A DNA stretch of 64,000 nucleotides from RDYJ01 sp034931405 (GCF_034931405.1 NZ_JAYGHA010000017.1:65988-129987); one strand, 5' to 3'. Counted from the first letter of the stretch, positions 41,709 through 50,966 are shown. Numbers and translations: made by a program. Notes: generated from the letters alone by a model not told the origin.

Positions 41709-44700
41709 ATGTTCACCCAGGTCAAGTCCACAATTAGACATATAGCACCTGACGATTTACGCGGACGCAATCTGATTAAAGTCGTTTATGTTGTACTTGA
41801 GTCCCAATACCAGAGTTCTTTATCTCAAGCGGTACGGGAAATTAACGCCCATCATCCCAGCCTAGCGATTGAAATCAGTGGATACTTGATTGAAGAACTA
41901 CGCAACTCTGAAAACTATGAGGAGTTGAAACGTGATATAGCAGATGCTAATATATTCATTGCTTCTCTGATTTTTATTGAAGACTTAGCACAGAAAGTAG
42001 TTGCGGCAGTTGAACCCCATCGTGATAACCTAGATGTGTCGGTTGTTTTCCCCTCCATGCCCGAAGTGATGCGCCTTAACAAAATGGGTAGCTTCTCCTT
42101 GGCGCAATTAGGACAATCCAAGAGCGTTATCGCCAACTTCATGAAAAAGCGCAAAGAAAAATCTGGCGCTGGTTTCCAAGATGGAATGTTGAAGTTGTTG
42201 CGGACACTTCCCCAAGTGCTGAAATTCCTACCAATGGAAAAAGCACAAGACGCGAGAAACTTCATGCTCAGTTTTCAGTATTGGCTAGGTGGTTCAGCAG
42301 AAAACTTGGAAAACTTCTTGCTGATGCTGGCTGATAAATACGTCTTAAAAGGCGAAGACAGACAAAAATTAGCTGCTGCTGACTATCAAGCACCAGTTGT
42401 TTATCCCGACATGGGTATTTGGCATCCTTTAGCGCCAAATATGTTTGAGGATGTGCGAGAATATCTGAACTGGTATGCTACCCGCAGAGATATTTCTCGA
42501 AATCTCAAAGACCCCCTTGCACCATGTGTAGGCTTGGTTTTACAACGGACTCACCTAGTTACCGGTGATGATGCACATTATGTGGCAATTGTCCAGGAAT
42601 TAGAATCATTAGGCGCAAAAGTTCTCCCTGTGTTTGCTGGTGGTTTGGATTTCTCTAAACCCATAGAAAGTTACTTCTATGAACCAACAACTAAATTGCA
42701 GTTAGTAGATGCGGTAGTATCCTTAACTGGTTTCGCTTTAGTGGGTGGACCCGCTAGACAAGACCATCCTAAAGCTATTGAAGCATTAAAACGGTTAAAT
42801 CGTCCCTACATGGTGGCGTTGCCTTTGGTCTTCCAAACCACCGAAGAATGGCTAGATAGTGATTTGGGGTTACATCCCATTCAAGTGGCTTTACAGATTG
42901 CTATACCTGAACTAGACGGAGCAATTGAGCCTATTATCCTATCCGGTAAAGATGGGGCAACTGGGAAAGCGATCGCTTTACAAGATAGAGTCGAAATAGT
43001 CGCCCAAAGAGCGTTAAAATGGGCAAAACTCCGCAGCAAACCCAAATTAATTAAAAAAGTCGCCATCACCGTTTTCAGCTTCCCACCCGATAAAGGTAAC
43101 GTGGGAACAGCCGCATACTTAGACGTATTCGGTTCTATCCATGAAGTCATGAAAGGACTGAGAAACAACGGTTACGACGTGCAGGACATTCCCGAAACTC
43201 CCCAAGAGTTGCTAGAACAAGTCATCCACGACGCACAAGCACAATACAACAGCCCCGAACTCAACATTGCTTACAAAATGTCCGTGCCAGAATATGAAGC
43301 ACTGACACCATACTCCCAACGCTTAGAAGAAAACTGGGGACCACCTCCAGGAAACTTAAACAGTGATGGACAAAATCTGTTAATCTACGGAAAGCAGTTT
43401 GGTAACGTTTTCATCGGTGTACAACCAACATTTGGTTATGAAGGCGACCCCATGCGGTTGTTATTCTCCCGTTCCGCTAGTCCTCACCACGGTTTCGCAG
43501 CTTACTACACCTACCTAGAAAAAATTTGGGGCGCTGATGCTGTGTTACACTTTGGTACACATGGCTCATTGGAATTCATGCCTGGTAAGCAAATGGGAAT
43601 GTCTGGTGACTGTTATCCAGATCAACTAATTGGCTCAATTCCTAATCTGTATTATTACGCAGCCAATAACCCCAGTGAAGCCACAATTGCTAAACGTCGC
43701 AGTTACGCAGAAACAATTTCTTACCTGACACCACCTGCGGAAAATGCTGGTTTATACAAAGGTTTGAAGGAACTCAGCGAGTTAATTGCTTCTTACCAAA
43801 CTTTGAAAGACACAGGACGCGGTGTTTCCATTGTCAATTCCATCATGGATAAATGCCGCATTGTCAACTTAGACAAGGATATTGAGTTACCCGAAACCGA
43901 CTCTAAGGATATGACCTCAGAAGAACGGGATAATATTGTTGGTAGCGTTTATCGCCGGTTGATGGAAATTGAATCGCGCTTATTACCTTGTGGACTGCAC
44001 GTAATTGGTAAACCTCCAACTGCCGAAGAAGCGATCGCAACTTTAGTCAATATTGCCAGTTTAGATCGACAAGAGGAAGAAATTCAAGGTTTACCCGGAA
44101 TTATTGCTAGAAGTCTGGGACGCACCATTGAAGATATCTACAGAAACAACGATGCCGGCATTTTAGCAGATGTGCAACTATTACAAGATATCACCCTCGC
44201 TACCCGTGCGGCTGTAACGGCATTAGTTCAAGAACAAATTGACGCAGAAGGTCGAGTTATCGCGGTTTCCAAGTTGAATTTCTTGTACATGGGTAGAAAA
44301 GAACCTTGGTTAGAATCACTGCATCAATCAGGTTACACCAAAGTTGATACCTCTGCGTTGAAACCCCTGTTTGAATATTTGGAATTCTGCTTAAAACAAG
44401 TTTGTGCAGATAACGAACTGGGTGGACTTCTCCAAGGTTTAGCCGGTGAATATATTCTCCCTGGTCCCGGTGGAGATCCTATCCGTAATCCTGACGTATT
44501 ACCCACTGGTAAAAATATTCACGCTTTAGATCCCCAATCTATCCCCACTTCTGCCGCAGTTCAATCTGCGAAAATCGTCGTGGATAGGTTGTTGGAACGC
44601 AACAAGTCGGAAAATGAAGGAAACTGGCCAGAAACCATCGCCTGTGTCCTCTGGGGTACAGATAACATCAAAACCTACGGTGAATCCCTCGCCCAAATTA

Positions 44701-45695
44701 TGTGGATGATTGGTGTGCGTCCAGTACCCGATGCTTTGGGACGGGTGAACAAGTTGGAATTGATACCTTTAGAAGAGTTGGGTCGTCCTAGAATTGATGT
44801 TGTCATTAACTGTTCTGGTGTATTCCGCGACTTGTTCATTAACCAAATGAATTTGCTTGACCAAGGTGTGAAAATGGCTGCTGAAGCTGATGAACCTTTG
44901 GAAATGAATTTTGTCCGCAAGCACGCTTTGAAGCAATCTGAGGACATGGGCATAAATCTGCGTCAAGCTGCAACTCGCGTTTTCTCTAATGCTTCTGGTT
45001 CTTATTCTTCTAATATTAACCTTGCGGTCGAGAATAGCACTTGGGATAGTGAAGCTGAGTTGCAAGAAATGTATTTGAAGCGCAAATCTTTCTCTTTCAA
45101 TTCTGATAATCCTGGGGTTATGGATGAGTCAAGAGAGATTTTTGAAACTACTTTGAAAACTGCTGATGCAACTTTCCAGAATCTCGATTCTTCGGAAATC
45201 AGTTTAACAGATGTTTCCCATTATTTTGACTCTGATCCGACTAAGTTAGTTGCAAGTCTGCGTGCAGATGGGAAAAAACCATCTTCTTACATTGCAGATA
45301 CAACTACAGCGAATGCACAGGTGAGAACTTTATCAGAAACTGTGCGTTTAGATGCGCGGACGAAGTTGTTAAATCCCAAATGGTATGAGGGAATGTTGTC
45401 TCACGGTTACGAAGGTGTGCGCGAACTTTCTAAGCGGTTGGTAAATACCACTGGTTGGAGTGCGACTGCTGGTGCTGTGGATAATTGGATTTATGAGGAC
45501 ACGAATGAGACTTTCATCAAAGATGAGGAAATGCAAAAACGTTTGATGAATCTCAATCCTCATTCTTTCCGCAAGATTGTTTCTACTTTGTTGGAAATGA
45601 ATGGACGCGGTTATTGGGAGACTAGTGAGGAGAATTTAGATCGTTTGCGTGAGTTGTATCAGGAGGTGGAAAACCGGATTGAGGGTATAGAATAG
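41709..45695 (+). CDS. chlH: Magnesium chelatase subunit H
   Basis: 1328 residues, the normal length for the porphyrin-binding catalytic subunit that, with ChlI and ChlD, inserts Mg2+ into protoporphyrin IX at the first committed step of chlorophyll synthesis. The CobN/Mg-chelatase signatures LHFGTHGSLEFMPGKQMGMSG are seen around residue 620, with RADGKKPSSYIADTTTANAQ near the C-terminus. ATG at 41709, with AGGAG 9 nt upstream. A strong terminator follows. Base composition is richer and codon use more biased than its neighbours, as expected for a highly expressed core gene lodged between accessory islands. Confidence 0.98.
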   Translation: MFTQVKSTIRHIAPDDLRGRNLIKVVYVVLESQYQSSLSQAVREINAHHPSLAIEISGYLIEELRNSENYEELKRDIADANIFIASLIFIEDLAQKVVAAVEPHRDNLDVSVVFPSMPEVMRLNKMGSFSLAQLGQSKSVIANFMKKRKEKSGAGFQDGMLKLLRTLPQVLKFLPMEKAQDARNFMLSFQYWLGGSAENLENFLLMLADKYVLKGEDRQKLAAADYQAPVVYPDMGIWHPLAPNMFEDVREYLNWYATRRDISRNLKDPLAPCVGLVLQRTHLVTGDDAHYVAIVQELESLGAKVLPVFAGGLDFSKPIESYFYEPTTKLQLVDAVVSLTGFALVGGPARQDHPKAIEALKRLNRPYMVALPLVFQTTEEWLDSDLGLHPIQVALQIAIPELDGAIEPIILSGKDGATGKAIALQDRVEIVAQRALKWAKLRSKPKLIKKVAITVFSFPPDKGNVGTAAYLDVFGSIHEVMKGLRNNGYDVQDIPETPQELLEQVIHDAQAQYNSPELNIAYKMSVPEYEALTPYSQRLEENWGPPPGNLNSDGQNLLIYGKQFGNVFIGVQPTFGYEGDPMRLLFSRSASPHHGFAAYYTYLEKIWGADAVLHFGTHGSLEFMPGKQMGMSGDCYPDQLIGSIPNLYYYAANNPSEATIAKRRSYAETISYLTPPAENAGLYKGLKELSELIASYQTLKDTGRGVSIVNSIMDKCRIVNLDKDIELPETDSKDMTSEERDNIVGSVYRRLMEIESRLLPCGLHVIGKPPTAEEAIATLVNIASLDRQEEEIQGLPGIIARSLGRTIEDIYRNNDAGILADVQLLQDITLATRAAVTALVQEQIDAEGRVIAVSKLNFLYMGRKEPWLESLHQSGYTKVDTSALKPLFEYLEFCLKQVCADNELGGLLQGLAGEYILPGPGGDPIRNPDVLPTGKNIHALDPQSIPTSAAVQSAKIVVDRLLERNKSENEGNWPETIACVLWGTDNIKTYGESLAQIMWMIGVRPVPDALGRVNKLELIPLEELGRPRIDVVINCSGVFRDLFINQMNLLDQGVKMAAEADEPLEMNFVRKHALKQSEDMGINLRQAATRVFSNASGSYSSNINLAVENSTWDSEAELQEMYLKRKSFSFNSDNPGVMDESREIFETTLKTADATFQNLDSSEISLTDVSHYFDSDPTKLVASLRADGKKPSSYIADTTTANAQVRTLSETVRLDARTKLLNPKWYEGMLSHGYEGVRELSKRLVNTTGWSATAGAVDNWIYEDTNETFIKDEEMQKRLMNLNPHSFRKIVSTLLEMNGRGYWETSEENLDRLRELYQEVENRIEGIE

Positions 45696-45704
45696 GATTA
45701 GATG

Positions 45705-45729
45705 GGCAGGTTTTATACCTGCCTTTTTT
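45705..45729 (+). terminator. Rho-independent terminator of chlH
   Basis: ggcaggt (45705-45711) pairs with acctgcc (45717-45723) around a 5-nt loop, and is followed by a TTTTTTAT tract. It starts 10 bp after the chlH stop. Confidence 0.85.
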
Positions 45730-45757
45730 ATAAATAGGAGAAAATTATAAATCTAAT

Positions 45758-46438
45758 TTATTCAGAATCTAAATATTCTTGGTTAACTAAATATTCATCA
45801 ATATTTTCTAAAATTTGTCTAAGGTATTTGATAACTCTTTCACTTATTTCAACAAGATTTTTTGCGGATGTAGTTTTACCAACTTCTTTAAAGGACATAA
45901 CACCATGAGCTAAATCATTTCTATGCTCCTTAATGGAAAGTAAATCAAATCCATCTCTTGTATCAATATCAGTTGTAGCGGAAAATCCATATTGTTTTGC
46001 TATTTTCTTAATTTCTTTTGCATCAACATTACCAGAAAATAACTCATCTTGATTAAAGCCAGATTCAATAATATCATTGAAAATATTTCCTATTTTTTCT
46101 ACAACATTATTAACACCACATTCTTGTACATTTTTTTTGACGTTTTGCAAAATTATTTTTTTAATTTCTATTCTAAGTTGATTGAATGCTACCCCTTTAT
46201 CACTCATTTCATCAAAAATACTCTGAATAGCATTTCTCATAGTAGATTCTACAAGATTGTAAAGCAATAAAAATCCGGTAGCTTTTAAACTTTTATCTAA
46301 TTCAGTATCTATTTTAGAAATAACACCATCTTGACTTAGTAGAATTTTCTCCTGTTCTAAATCTCTCAGAAAACAAAGATAATTACTAACATCGTTAGCA
46401 CGTTCATCAAAATCCTCTAAATCTAATACTCTGTTCAC
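45758..46438 (-). CDS. HEPN protein (MAE_28990/MAE_18760-like) paired with DUF262
   Basis: 226 residues, all-helical. FLLLYNLVESTMRNAI and the RNDLAH motif (R173, H178) are characteristic of the MAE_28990/MAE_18760-like HEPN family. The Rx4H pair is intact. It follows the DUF262 gene by 5 bp on the same strand, which mirrors the pair at 3698-5586, but the two HEPN proteins are not obviously related in sequence. Predicted RNase effector; no experimental role known for the pair. Confidence 0.8.
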   Translation of the reverse strand: MNRVLDLEDFDERANDVSNYLCFLRDLEQEKILLSQDGVISKIDTELDKSLKATGFLLLYNLVESTMRNAIQSIFDEMSDKGVAFNQLRIEIKKIILQNVKKNVQECGVNNVVEKIGNIFNDIIESGFNQDELFSGNVDAKEIKKIAKQYGFSATTDIDTRDGFDLLSIKEHRNDLAHGVMSFKEVGKTTSAKNLVEISERVIKYLRQILENIDEYLVNQEYLDSE

Positions 46439-46443
46439 TATAC

Positions 46444-47553
46444 TTAACCTAAAATCTGATCACGAACATATTCAATACGACGAATCACTTTATTTCTAGA
46501 ACTACTCGCATTGCTGCTTGTATATTCTCTAAACTCCTTGGAATTTATAAAATCTAGTGATGTAGGTTTAAGGTTATCTTGCTGTCTTAAAGCTAATGCT
46601 ATCCCAACCGCAAGAGATTCAAATTTAATTCTAGTTGTAGTTCTATCTTTGTTCTTACCTTGTCTAAAACCTGTGGGAAAATATCTTTCCACAAAATCAA
46701 GCATTGAATAAAATTCATTTTTCATGCTTTCTAAAGTATTTTGATCTGTTCGGTTCATAGTTTCTAAATACTTATCAAGAAACTCTGTAATATTTTTATA
46801 TTTATTAAATTCCTGATAATTATTTAGAAAAGCAAAAAACCGTAAAACAAATTCTTGGGGTTCTACTCTCCTAATTGACGGTTCTGTAAAAGCACAAAGA
46901 CTAATAAATCTTTCTGATTTTGCTAATTCATCTATTACATTAAGAAAAGCACCTCTTATAATACCTCGGCGTTTTTCCATTTCATTTAATTCAACACTAC
47001 CCGTATTTATTCTTTCAAATAAATCTCTACGAGCTTCTTCATCTGCTTCTTCTGATAGTTGAATTACTCTGAGAGTTGTTCTTTTAAATCTTCTTTGTCG
47101 GGCAATATTTAGATCAGAAAATCGAAACCCTTCTAGCTTTTTTAACTTTTCCAGGTTTTCTAATTGTAATTCATTATTAAGGAAATTGACTAAAGTACGA
47201 AGTCTTTGTGTTCCATCTATAATTTCTAAACGACCATCTTTAGTTTCTGAATAATTTTCTTCTTCTTCACCAGAAATATCCGCCACATAAATGTAAGGAA
47301 TAGGTAAACCCAAGAGAATAGACTCAATAAACTTAGATTGTCTTACTTTATCCCAAGCCATCTCTCTCTGGTAGTCGGGAATAAATATTTCGTTTGAATC
47401 ATCATTAATACCATTTAGATATTTGTCAACTATAACTTCAATAGGGTATTCAATGGTGTTATAATCGACAGATTTTTTCTTTTCGCGGATTTGCATTTCT
47501 GCTTCTTCCTGCATTTGATCTGTAATACTTTTAGTTAATAAATTGTTACTCAT
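46444..47553 (-). CDS. DUF262 protein, second pair
   Basis: 369 residues: IPDYQREMAWDKVRQSKFIE, then LLGLPIPYIYVADISG and IIDGTQRLRTL (DGTQR at 113-117), the ParB/DUF262 fold. The region to about 290 is helical (RDLFERINTGSVELNEMEKR is typical of DUF262). No C-terminal HNH is seen. It is first in a two-gene unit with the HEPN effector. Probably a nucleotide- or DNA-sensing regulator; inference from GmrSD and BrxU. Confidence 0.88.
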   Translation of the reverse strand: MSNNLLTKSITDQMQEEAEMQIREKKKSVDYNTIEYPIEVIVDKYLNGINDDSNEIFIPDYQREMAWDKVRQSKFIESILLGLPIPYIYVADISGEEEENYSETKDGRLEIIDGTQRLRTLVNFLNNELQLENLEKLKKLEGFRFSDLNIARQRRFKRTTLRVIQLSEEADEEARRDLFERINTGSVELNEMEKRRGIIRGAFLNVIDELAKSERFISLCAFTEPSIRRVEPQEFVLRFFAFLNNYQEFNKYKNITEFLDKYLETMNRTDQNTLESMKNEFYSMLDFVERYFPTGFRQGKNKDRTTTRIKFESLAVGIALALRQQDNLKPTSLDFINSKEFREYTSSNASSSRNKVIRRIEYVRDQILG

Positions 47554-47710
47554 ATTAGATGGAAATATCTAAGTGATTATATCTATCTTATCCTAATTTT
47601 CCCCTCTTTAGCCAATCTTATGTTGAAAATAAATTTTTATCCAACCTCAGTAAACAAAGTTTTGATAATATTTTATACAAAGTATCATTATTGTAGGAAT
47701 GTAAGGCGGT

Positions 47711-48394
47711 GCGATAGCGTAAGCGCTGCTGCAAGCAGTTCGCTGTTTAGGGGTGTGGGGAAATGCGATAGCGTAAGCGCTGCTGCAAGCAGTTCGCTGT
47801 TTTGGGGGTGTTTGGGGGTGCGATAGCGTTCGCAAAGCGTCCCGGAGGGAACTAGTGCTGCTGCAAGCAGTTCGCTGTTGGGGATGTGGGGATGCGATAG
47901 CGTAAGCNNNNNNNNNNNNNNNNNNNNNNNNNNNNNNNNNNNNNNNNNNNNNNNNNNNNNNNNNNNNNNNNNNNNNNNNNNNNNNNNNNNNNNNNNNNNN
48001 NNNNNNNNNNNNNNNNNNTTTGGAATGTTGGGAGTGCGATCGCTTTTGGGAATGTGGGGTGCGATCGCTTTTAGGATGTGGGAGTGCGATCGCTTTTTGG
48101 GGTGTAGGAGTGCGATCGCTTTTGGGGTTTTGGGGGTGCGATCGCTTTTGGGATGTGGGGATGCGACGCTTTTGGGGTTTTGGGGGTGCGATCGCTTTTG
48201 GGGTTTTGGGGGTGCGATCGCTTTTTGGGATATGGGGGTGCGATCGCTTTTGGGATGTGGAAGTGCGATCGCTGTTTGGGGTGTGGGATGCGATCGCTGT
48301 TTGGGGATGTTGGGATGCGATCGCTTTTGGGGTGTGGGGGTGCGATAGCGTTCGCAAAGCGTCCCGGAGGGAACTAGCGCTCCGTAGAAATCGC
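47711..48394. repeat. Composite HIP1 repeat array with assembly gap
   Basis: Left part (47711-47907): units with gcgatagcgtaagcgctgct followed by gcaagcagttcgc, that is HIP1 opened after GAT by a 25-bp insert. A longer nested insert (cgttcgcaaagcgtcccgga) is also seen. Right part (48036-48330): about 12 plain units of 25-26 bp, eleven with perfect GCGATCGC plus ttttggggtgtgggggt-type spacers. The ORFs across it are repeat translations. Confidence 0.9.
47908..48018. other. Assembly gap (111 N)
   Basis: Undetermined bases inside the repeat array, where assembly collapse is expected. True array length is therefore unknown. Confidence 1.
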
Positions 48395-48404
48395 TTTTTT
48401 GCTT

Positions 48405-48605
48405 TTACTGAATACTTTCAATTAATTTAATATTATTTCTTAACCATTCATTGACTAAAATTTGCACATCTATATTTTTTTCCTGAGCAATTTTTTTGAA
48501 AAAATTATCAACATCTGGTTCAAGGTAAATAGGATAATGAAAAGTTGCATCAGAATGATAAAATTTACCTTGTTCAGCTTGTGAAAAATCATATTCTGCT
48601 TTCAT
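48405..48605 (-). CDS. brnA: BrnA-type antitoxin
   Basis: 66 residues starting MKAEYDFSQAEQGKFY, the typical opening of BrnA-like partners, with a ribbon-helix-helix-like C-terminal half (YPIYLEPDVDNFFKKIAQEK). It overlaps the toxin gene by 4 bp and follows it, the reverse of the usual antitoxin-first order but normal for BrnTA. Likely to autorepress the operon. Confidence 0.82.
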   Translation of the reverse strand: MKAEYDFSQAEQGKFYHSDATFHYPIYLEPDVDNFFKKIAQEKNIDVQILVNEWLRNNIKLIESIQ

Positions 48606-48901
48606 AGCTTTCTTCCTTGATAATACTGCTGTTCATTAAAAGTTGCTTTCCGTGCTGAAATAATACGAATCAAACACGAGTCTTCATCTGTTTGTTCAAA
48701 AGTATGAATAACAACCCTTAAAATACCCGTTTCATCTAAACCTATAGTAATCCATCTGTCTTCATAATCACTATGTTCTTCATCATATAAACTTAATTGA
48801 TATTGATCACGAAAAACAGTTGATGCTAAACGAAAATTGATTTGATGTTTACGAATATTCTGTTTTTCTTTTGCTGGATTCCAATCAAAATTATAACGCA
48901 A
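48602..48901 (-). CDS. brnT: BrnT-family toxin
   Basis: 99 residues: FDWNPAKEKQNIRKHQINFRLAS is the BrnT hallmark (WDxxKxxxNxxKHxxxF), then ERD-like SDYEDRWITIGLDETG and RIISARKATFNEQQYY, the RelE-like C-terminal core. BrnT is an mRNA-targeting RNase. Complete, ATG start at 48901. Translationally coupled to brnA. Confidence 0.92.
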   Translation of the reverse strand: MRYNFDWNPAKEKQNIRKHQINFRLASTVFRDQYQLSLYDEEHSDYEDRWITIGLDETGILRVVIHTFEQTDEDSCLIRIISARKATFNEQQYYQGRKL

Positions 48902-48990
48902 ATTTATAAATTACAAGAGATTAAATAAGTTGACACCATAATTATACCATAATTTTATACTTTGACAGTATTATCGGTAGTTTAACGTAG

Positions 48991-49073
48991 GTATCGCTGT
49001 TTGGGGATATTGGGAGTGCGATAGCGAAGCGCTCCGTAGGAATCACTTGTTGGGGATGTGGGGATGCGATCGC
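48991..49073. repeat. HIP1/insert units
   Basis: A half unit, one interrupted unit (gcgatagcgaagcgctccgt, then aggaatcac) and a plain HIP1 (49066-49073). Lies between brnT and the ParE-like pseudogene. Confidence 0.8.
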
Positions 49074-49089
49074 TTTTGAGTCTCAAATT

Positions 49090-49432
49090 TTATAACTCAT
49101 CTCCTAATAAATCCTGTATATTTTCTAATCTCTGCTGAGAACCATGACGAACACGATGAATATACACAACTCCTTCCTCTTCCCCAAGATTTTGAACCGT
49201 AAATAAAATCAAAAATTGTTTTTGGTAAAGAAGTTGTCGAACTTCAATTCCCATATACTTACTTTCTATAGCTAAAGAACAACGTTGTGGAAAATTTTCC
49301 AACGTCAGCATAATTTCATAACATCCCCGCACCCAACGAAAAGCTCTTTCTGTGTGAATCCTCTTTTATCCACAGGAAAATACTCTCAATATCAGCAATA
49401 GCACTAGGTGAAATCTCAATCCGGTATGCCAT
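49090..49432 (-). pseudogene. RelE/ParE-family toxin with a frameshift
   Basis: The N-terminus starts at ATG 49432 (MAYRIEISPSAIADIESIFL followed by WIKEDSH) in one frame. The rest (HTERAFRWVRGCYEIML, continuing to HRVRHGSQQRLENI) is in another frame, so there is a 1-nt shift near 49353-49365. Both halves fit a ParE-like toxin, and the start overlaps the upstream Phd-like antitoxin by 17 bp. Either an inactivated toxin or a sequencing error. A 130-bp duplicate of the 3' end occurs at 50830-50957. Confidence 0.8.
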
Positions 49433-49706
49433 ATTTTTCCTTAAATTCTGCAAATGCTTGATTTAAGGGCATACCCTCGCCTTGTTTAAACTCATTTATG
49501 CTTTGACGTATCTTAGCAACAGATTCCAGTAATTCCAGTCTATCAATGAGTTTTTGATAGCTTTCAGCATCTTGAACCACAGCAGCAGCTTTACCATTCA
49601 CAGTCAACACAATGGGAGATTGAGTTTCTTTTAACTTATCCAGAAACATCTTTGCTCCGCGCTGAAATTCTGATAAGGGGTGAATATCGCTTAAGCTAAA
49701 CATCAT
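49416..49706 (-). CDS. Phd/YefM-family antitoxin
   Basis: 96 residues. DIHPLSEFQRGAKMFLDKLK, then IVLTVNGKAAAVVQDAESYQ form the Phd/YefM DNA-binding domain; the C-terminal half (LNQAFAEFKEKYGIPD) is the toxin-binding tail. It is upstream of and overlaps the ParE-like toxin. Intact even though its toxin appears frameshifted. Confidence 0.9.
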   Translation of the reverse strand: MMFSLSDIHPLSEFQRGAKMFLDKLKETQSPIVLTVNGKAAAVVQDAESYQKLIDRLELLESVAKIRQSINEFKQGEGMPLNQAFAEFKEKYGIPD

Positions 49707-49768
49707 AATTTCAATAAATTATTTGATAATTTAATGTTAATTGTATGAAAATATTTTGTCAAGGGAAG

Positions 49769-49870
49769 AGATCGCTGTTGGAGATGTTGGGAGTGCGATA
49801 GCGTAAGCACTCCGTAGGAATCGCTTTTTGGGGATGTGGGAATGCGATAGCGAAGCGCTCCGTAGGAATC
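49769..49870. repeat. HIP1/insert units
   Basis: Two interrupted units (gcgatagcgtaagcactccg and gcgatagcgaagcgctccgt) with gagatgttgggagt and gggatgtgggaat spacers. The last one stops at gtaggaatc without the closing HIP1 half. Confidence 0.8.
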
Positions 49871-49876
49871 AAAAAA

Positions 49877-50202
49877 TTAAACTTCCTCATCTAAGAATGG
49901 CAAGAGATCCTCTAAATCTCTCGCTCCATGCAAAACCCGTAGAACCTCCACTTCTCTTGAACTTTATAAAAAATCAAATAGTCCTTAAAATTCTTAATCC
50001 GCCACTGACGAATTGTTCCCATATCCGACAAAGACGACACAACCTTACCCATATTGGGAGTTATTGCCAATTGAGCAAAAGCACACTCAACAAACTCCAA
50101 AAACTTCCCCCCCGATTCCCGATTACCATTCACCAAAATATAATTTGCTTGTTGTCTGATATCTTGAGTAGCACGATTGCGAACAATTACCTGAAAAGCC
50201 AT
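49877..50202 (-). pseudogene. RelE/ParE-family toxin with a frameshift near the C-terminus
   Basis: From ATG 50202: MAFQVIVRNRATQDIRQQAN continues to FKDYLIFYKVQE in frame, then the C-terminus VEVLRVLHGARDLEDLL (ending at 49877) is found in another frame. The uncorrected frame ends early at 49912 with an atypical tail (KWRFYGFCMEREI). The shift lies near 49945-49960, and VLRVLHGARD is the conserved ParE end. It follows its ParD-like partner by 5 bp. Confidence 0.82.
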
Positions 50203-50207
50203 GATTA

Positions 50208-50450
50208 CTACTGCGCCGCACCAAAGATTGATCGGCGCAAATCTTGCCAATATTCAGGAGTTACAGGTTCTGCTTCTGAGTCCAAACCTTCTTGCAACAA
50301 ACTAGCTAATTTTGCTTGAGCATCCTTACGCTGTTGATCTTGCTGCAACAACATCAAAAAATAGTCCGCTACAGTAGCATAATTGCCAGATTGAAGCTGA
50401 ACCTCAAGATAAGACTCAAGTTCTTTTGGTATCGGAAAACTCACATTCAT
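50208..50450 (-). CDS. ParD-like antitoxin
   Basis: 80 residues. MNVSFPIPKELESYLEVQLQ, then NYATVADYFLMLLQQDQ form a ribbon-helix-helix (ParD/CopG) domain; the acidic tail has TPEYWQDLRRSIF. The toxin start lies 5 bp downstream. Intact. Confidence 0.9.
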   Translation of the reverse strand: MNVSFPIPKELESYLEVQLQSGNYATVADYFLMLLQQDQQRKDAQAKLASLLQEGLDSEAEPVTPEYWQDLRRSIFGAAQ

Positions 50451-50515
50451 AAGATACTAATATGAATAAAATCTTATTAGTATCTTATCATTTTTTATTC
50501 TGGTGATGAATTTAG

Positions 50516-50833
50516 GCGATAGCGAAGCGCTCCGTAGGAATCGCTGTTTGGGATGTGAGGGGTGCGATAGCGAAGCGCTCCGTAGGAATCGCTGTTTGGG
50601 GTTGTGAGAGTGCGATAGCGAAGCGCTCCGTAGGAATCCCTGTTTGGGGTTGTGAGAGTGCGATAGCGAAGCGCTCCGTAGGAATCGCTGTTTGGAGGTG
50701 TGGGAAGTGCGATAGCGAAGCGCTCCATAGGAATCGTTGTTGGGATCTTGGGATGCGATAGCGAAGCGCTCCGTAGGAATCGCTGTTGGGGGTGTTTGGG
50801 GGTGCGATAGCGAAGCGCACCGAAGGTATCGCT
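50516..50833. repeat. Tandem array of seven interrupted HIP1 units
   Basis: Seven head-to-tail units of 46-49 bp. Each starts gcgatagcgaagcgctccgt, continues aggaatcgc and is followed by a spacer of the tgtttggggttgtgagagt type. Read as GCGAT + 21-bp insert + CGC, every unit is a HIP1 octamer plus insert. It resembles a CRISPR in layout but the spacers are near-identical. Confidence 0.9.
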
Positions 50834-50957
50834 TTTGAGTCTCAAATTTTATAACTCATCTCCTAATAAATCCTGTATATTTTCTAATCTCTGCTGAGAA
50901 CCATGACGAACACGATGAATATATACAACTCCTTCCTCTTCCTCAATGTTTTGAACT
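50830..50957. repeat. Duplicate of the ParE-like toxin 3' end
   Basis: About 130 bp match 49072-49203 (the toxin's last 40 codons plus flank) with only a few differences. The match ends where a tgttccc STRR starts. A non-functional fragment. Confidence 0.85.
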
Positions 50958-50966
50958 TGATTTTTC

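Noticed and set aside
47647..48430. Long overlapping ORFs (repetitive SDRTP-, GCDRFW- and AIAKRS-type proteins)
   Set aside because: They are translations of the HIP1 repeat arrays in all frames, some across the N gap; no start signals or conserved domains.
49828..50319. 163-residue plus-strand ORF
   Set aside because: Antisense shadow of the ParD/ParE-like pair, starting in a repeat.
50516..50833. CRISPR array
   Set aside because: Regular 48-bp units look similar, but the 'spacers' are near-identical, the unit contains HIP1, no cas genes are present, and the same unit occurs in single copies elsewhere.
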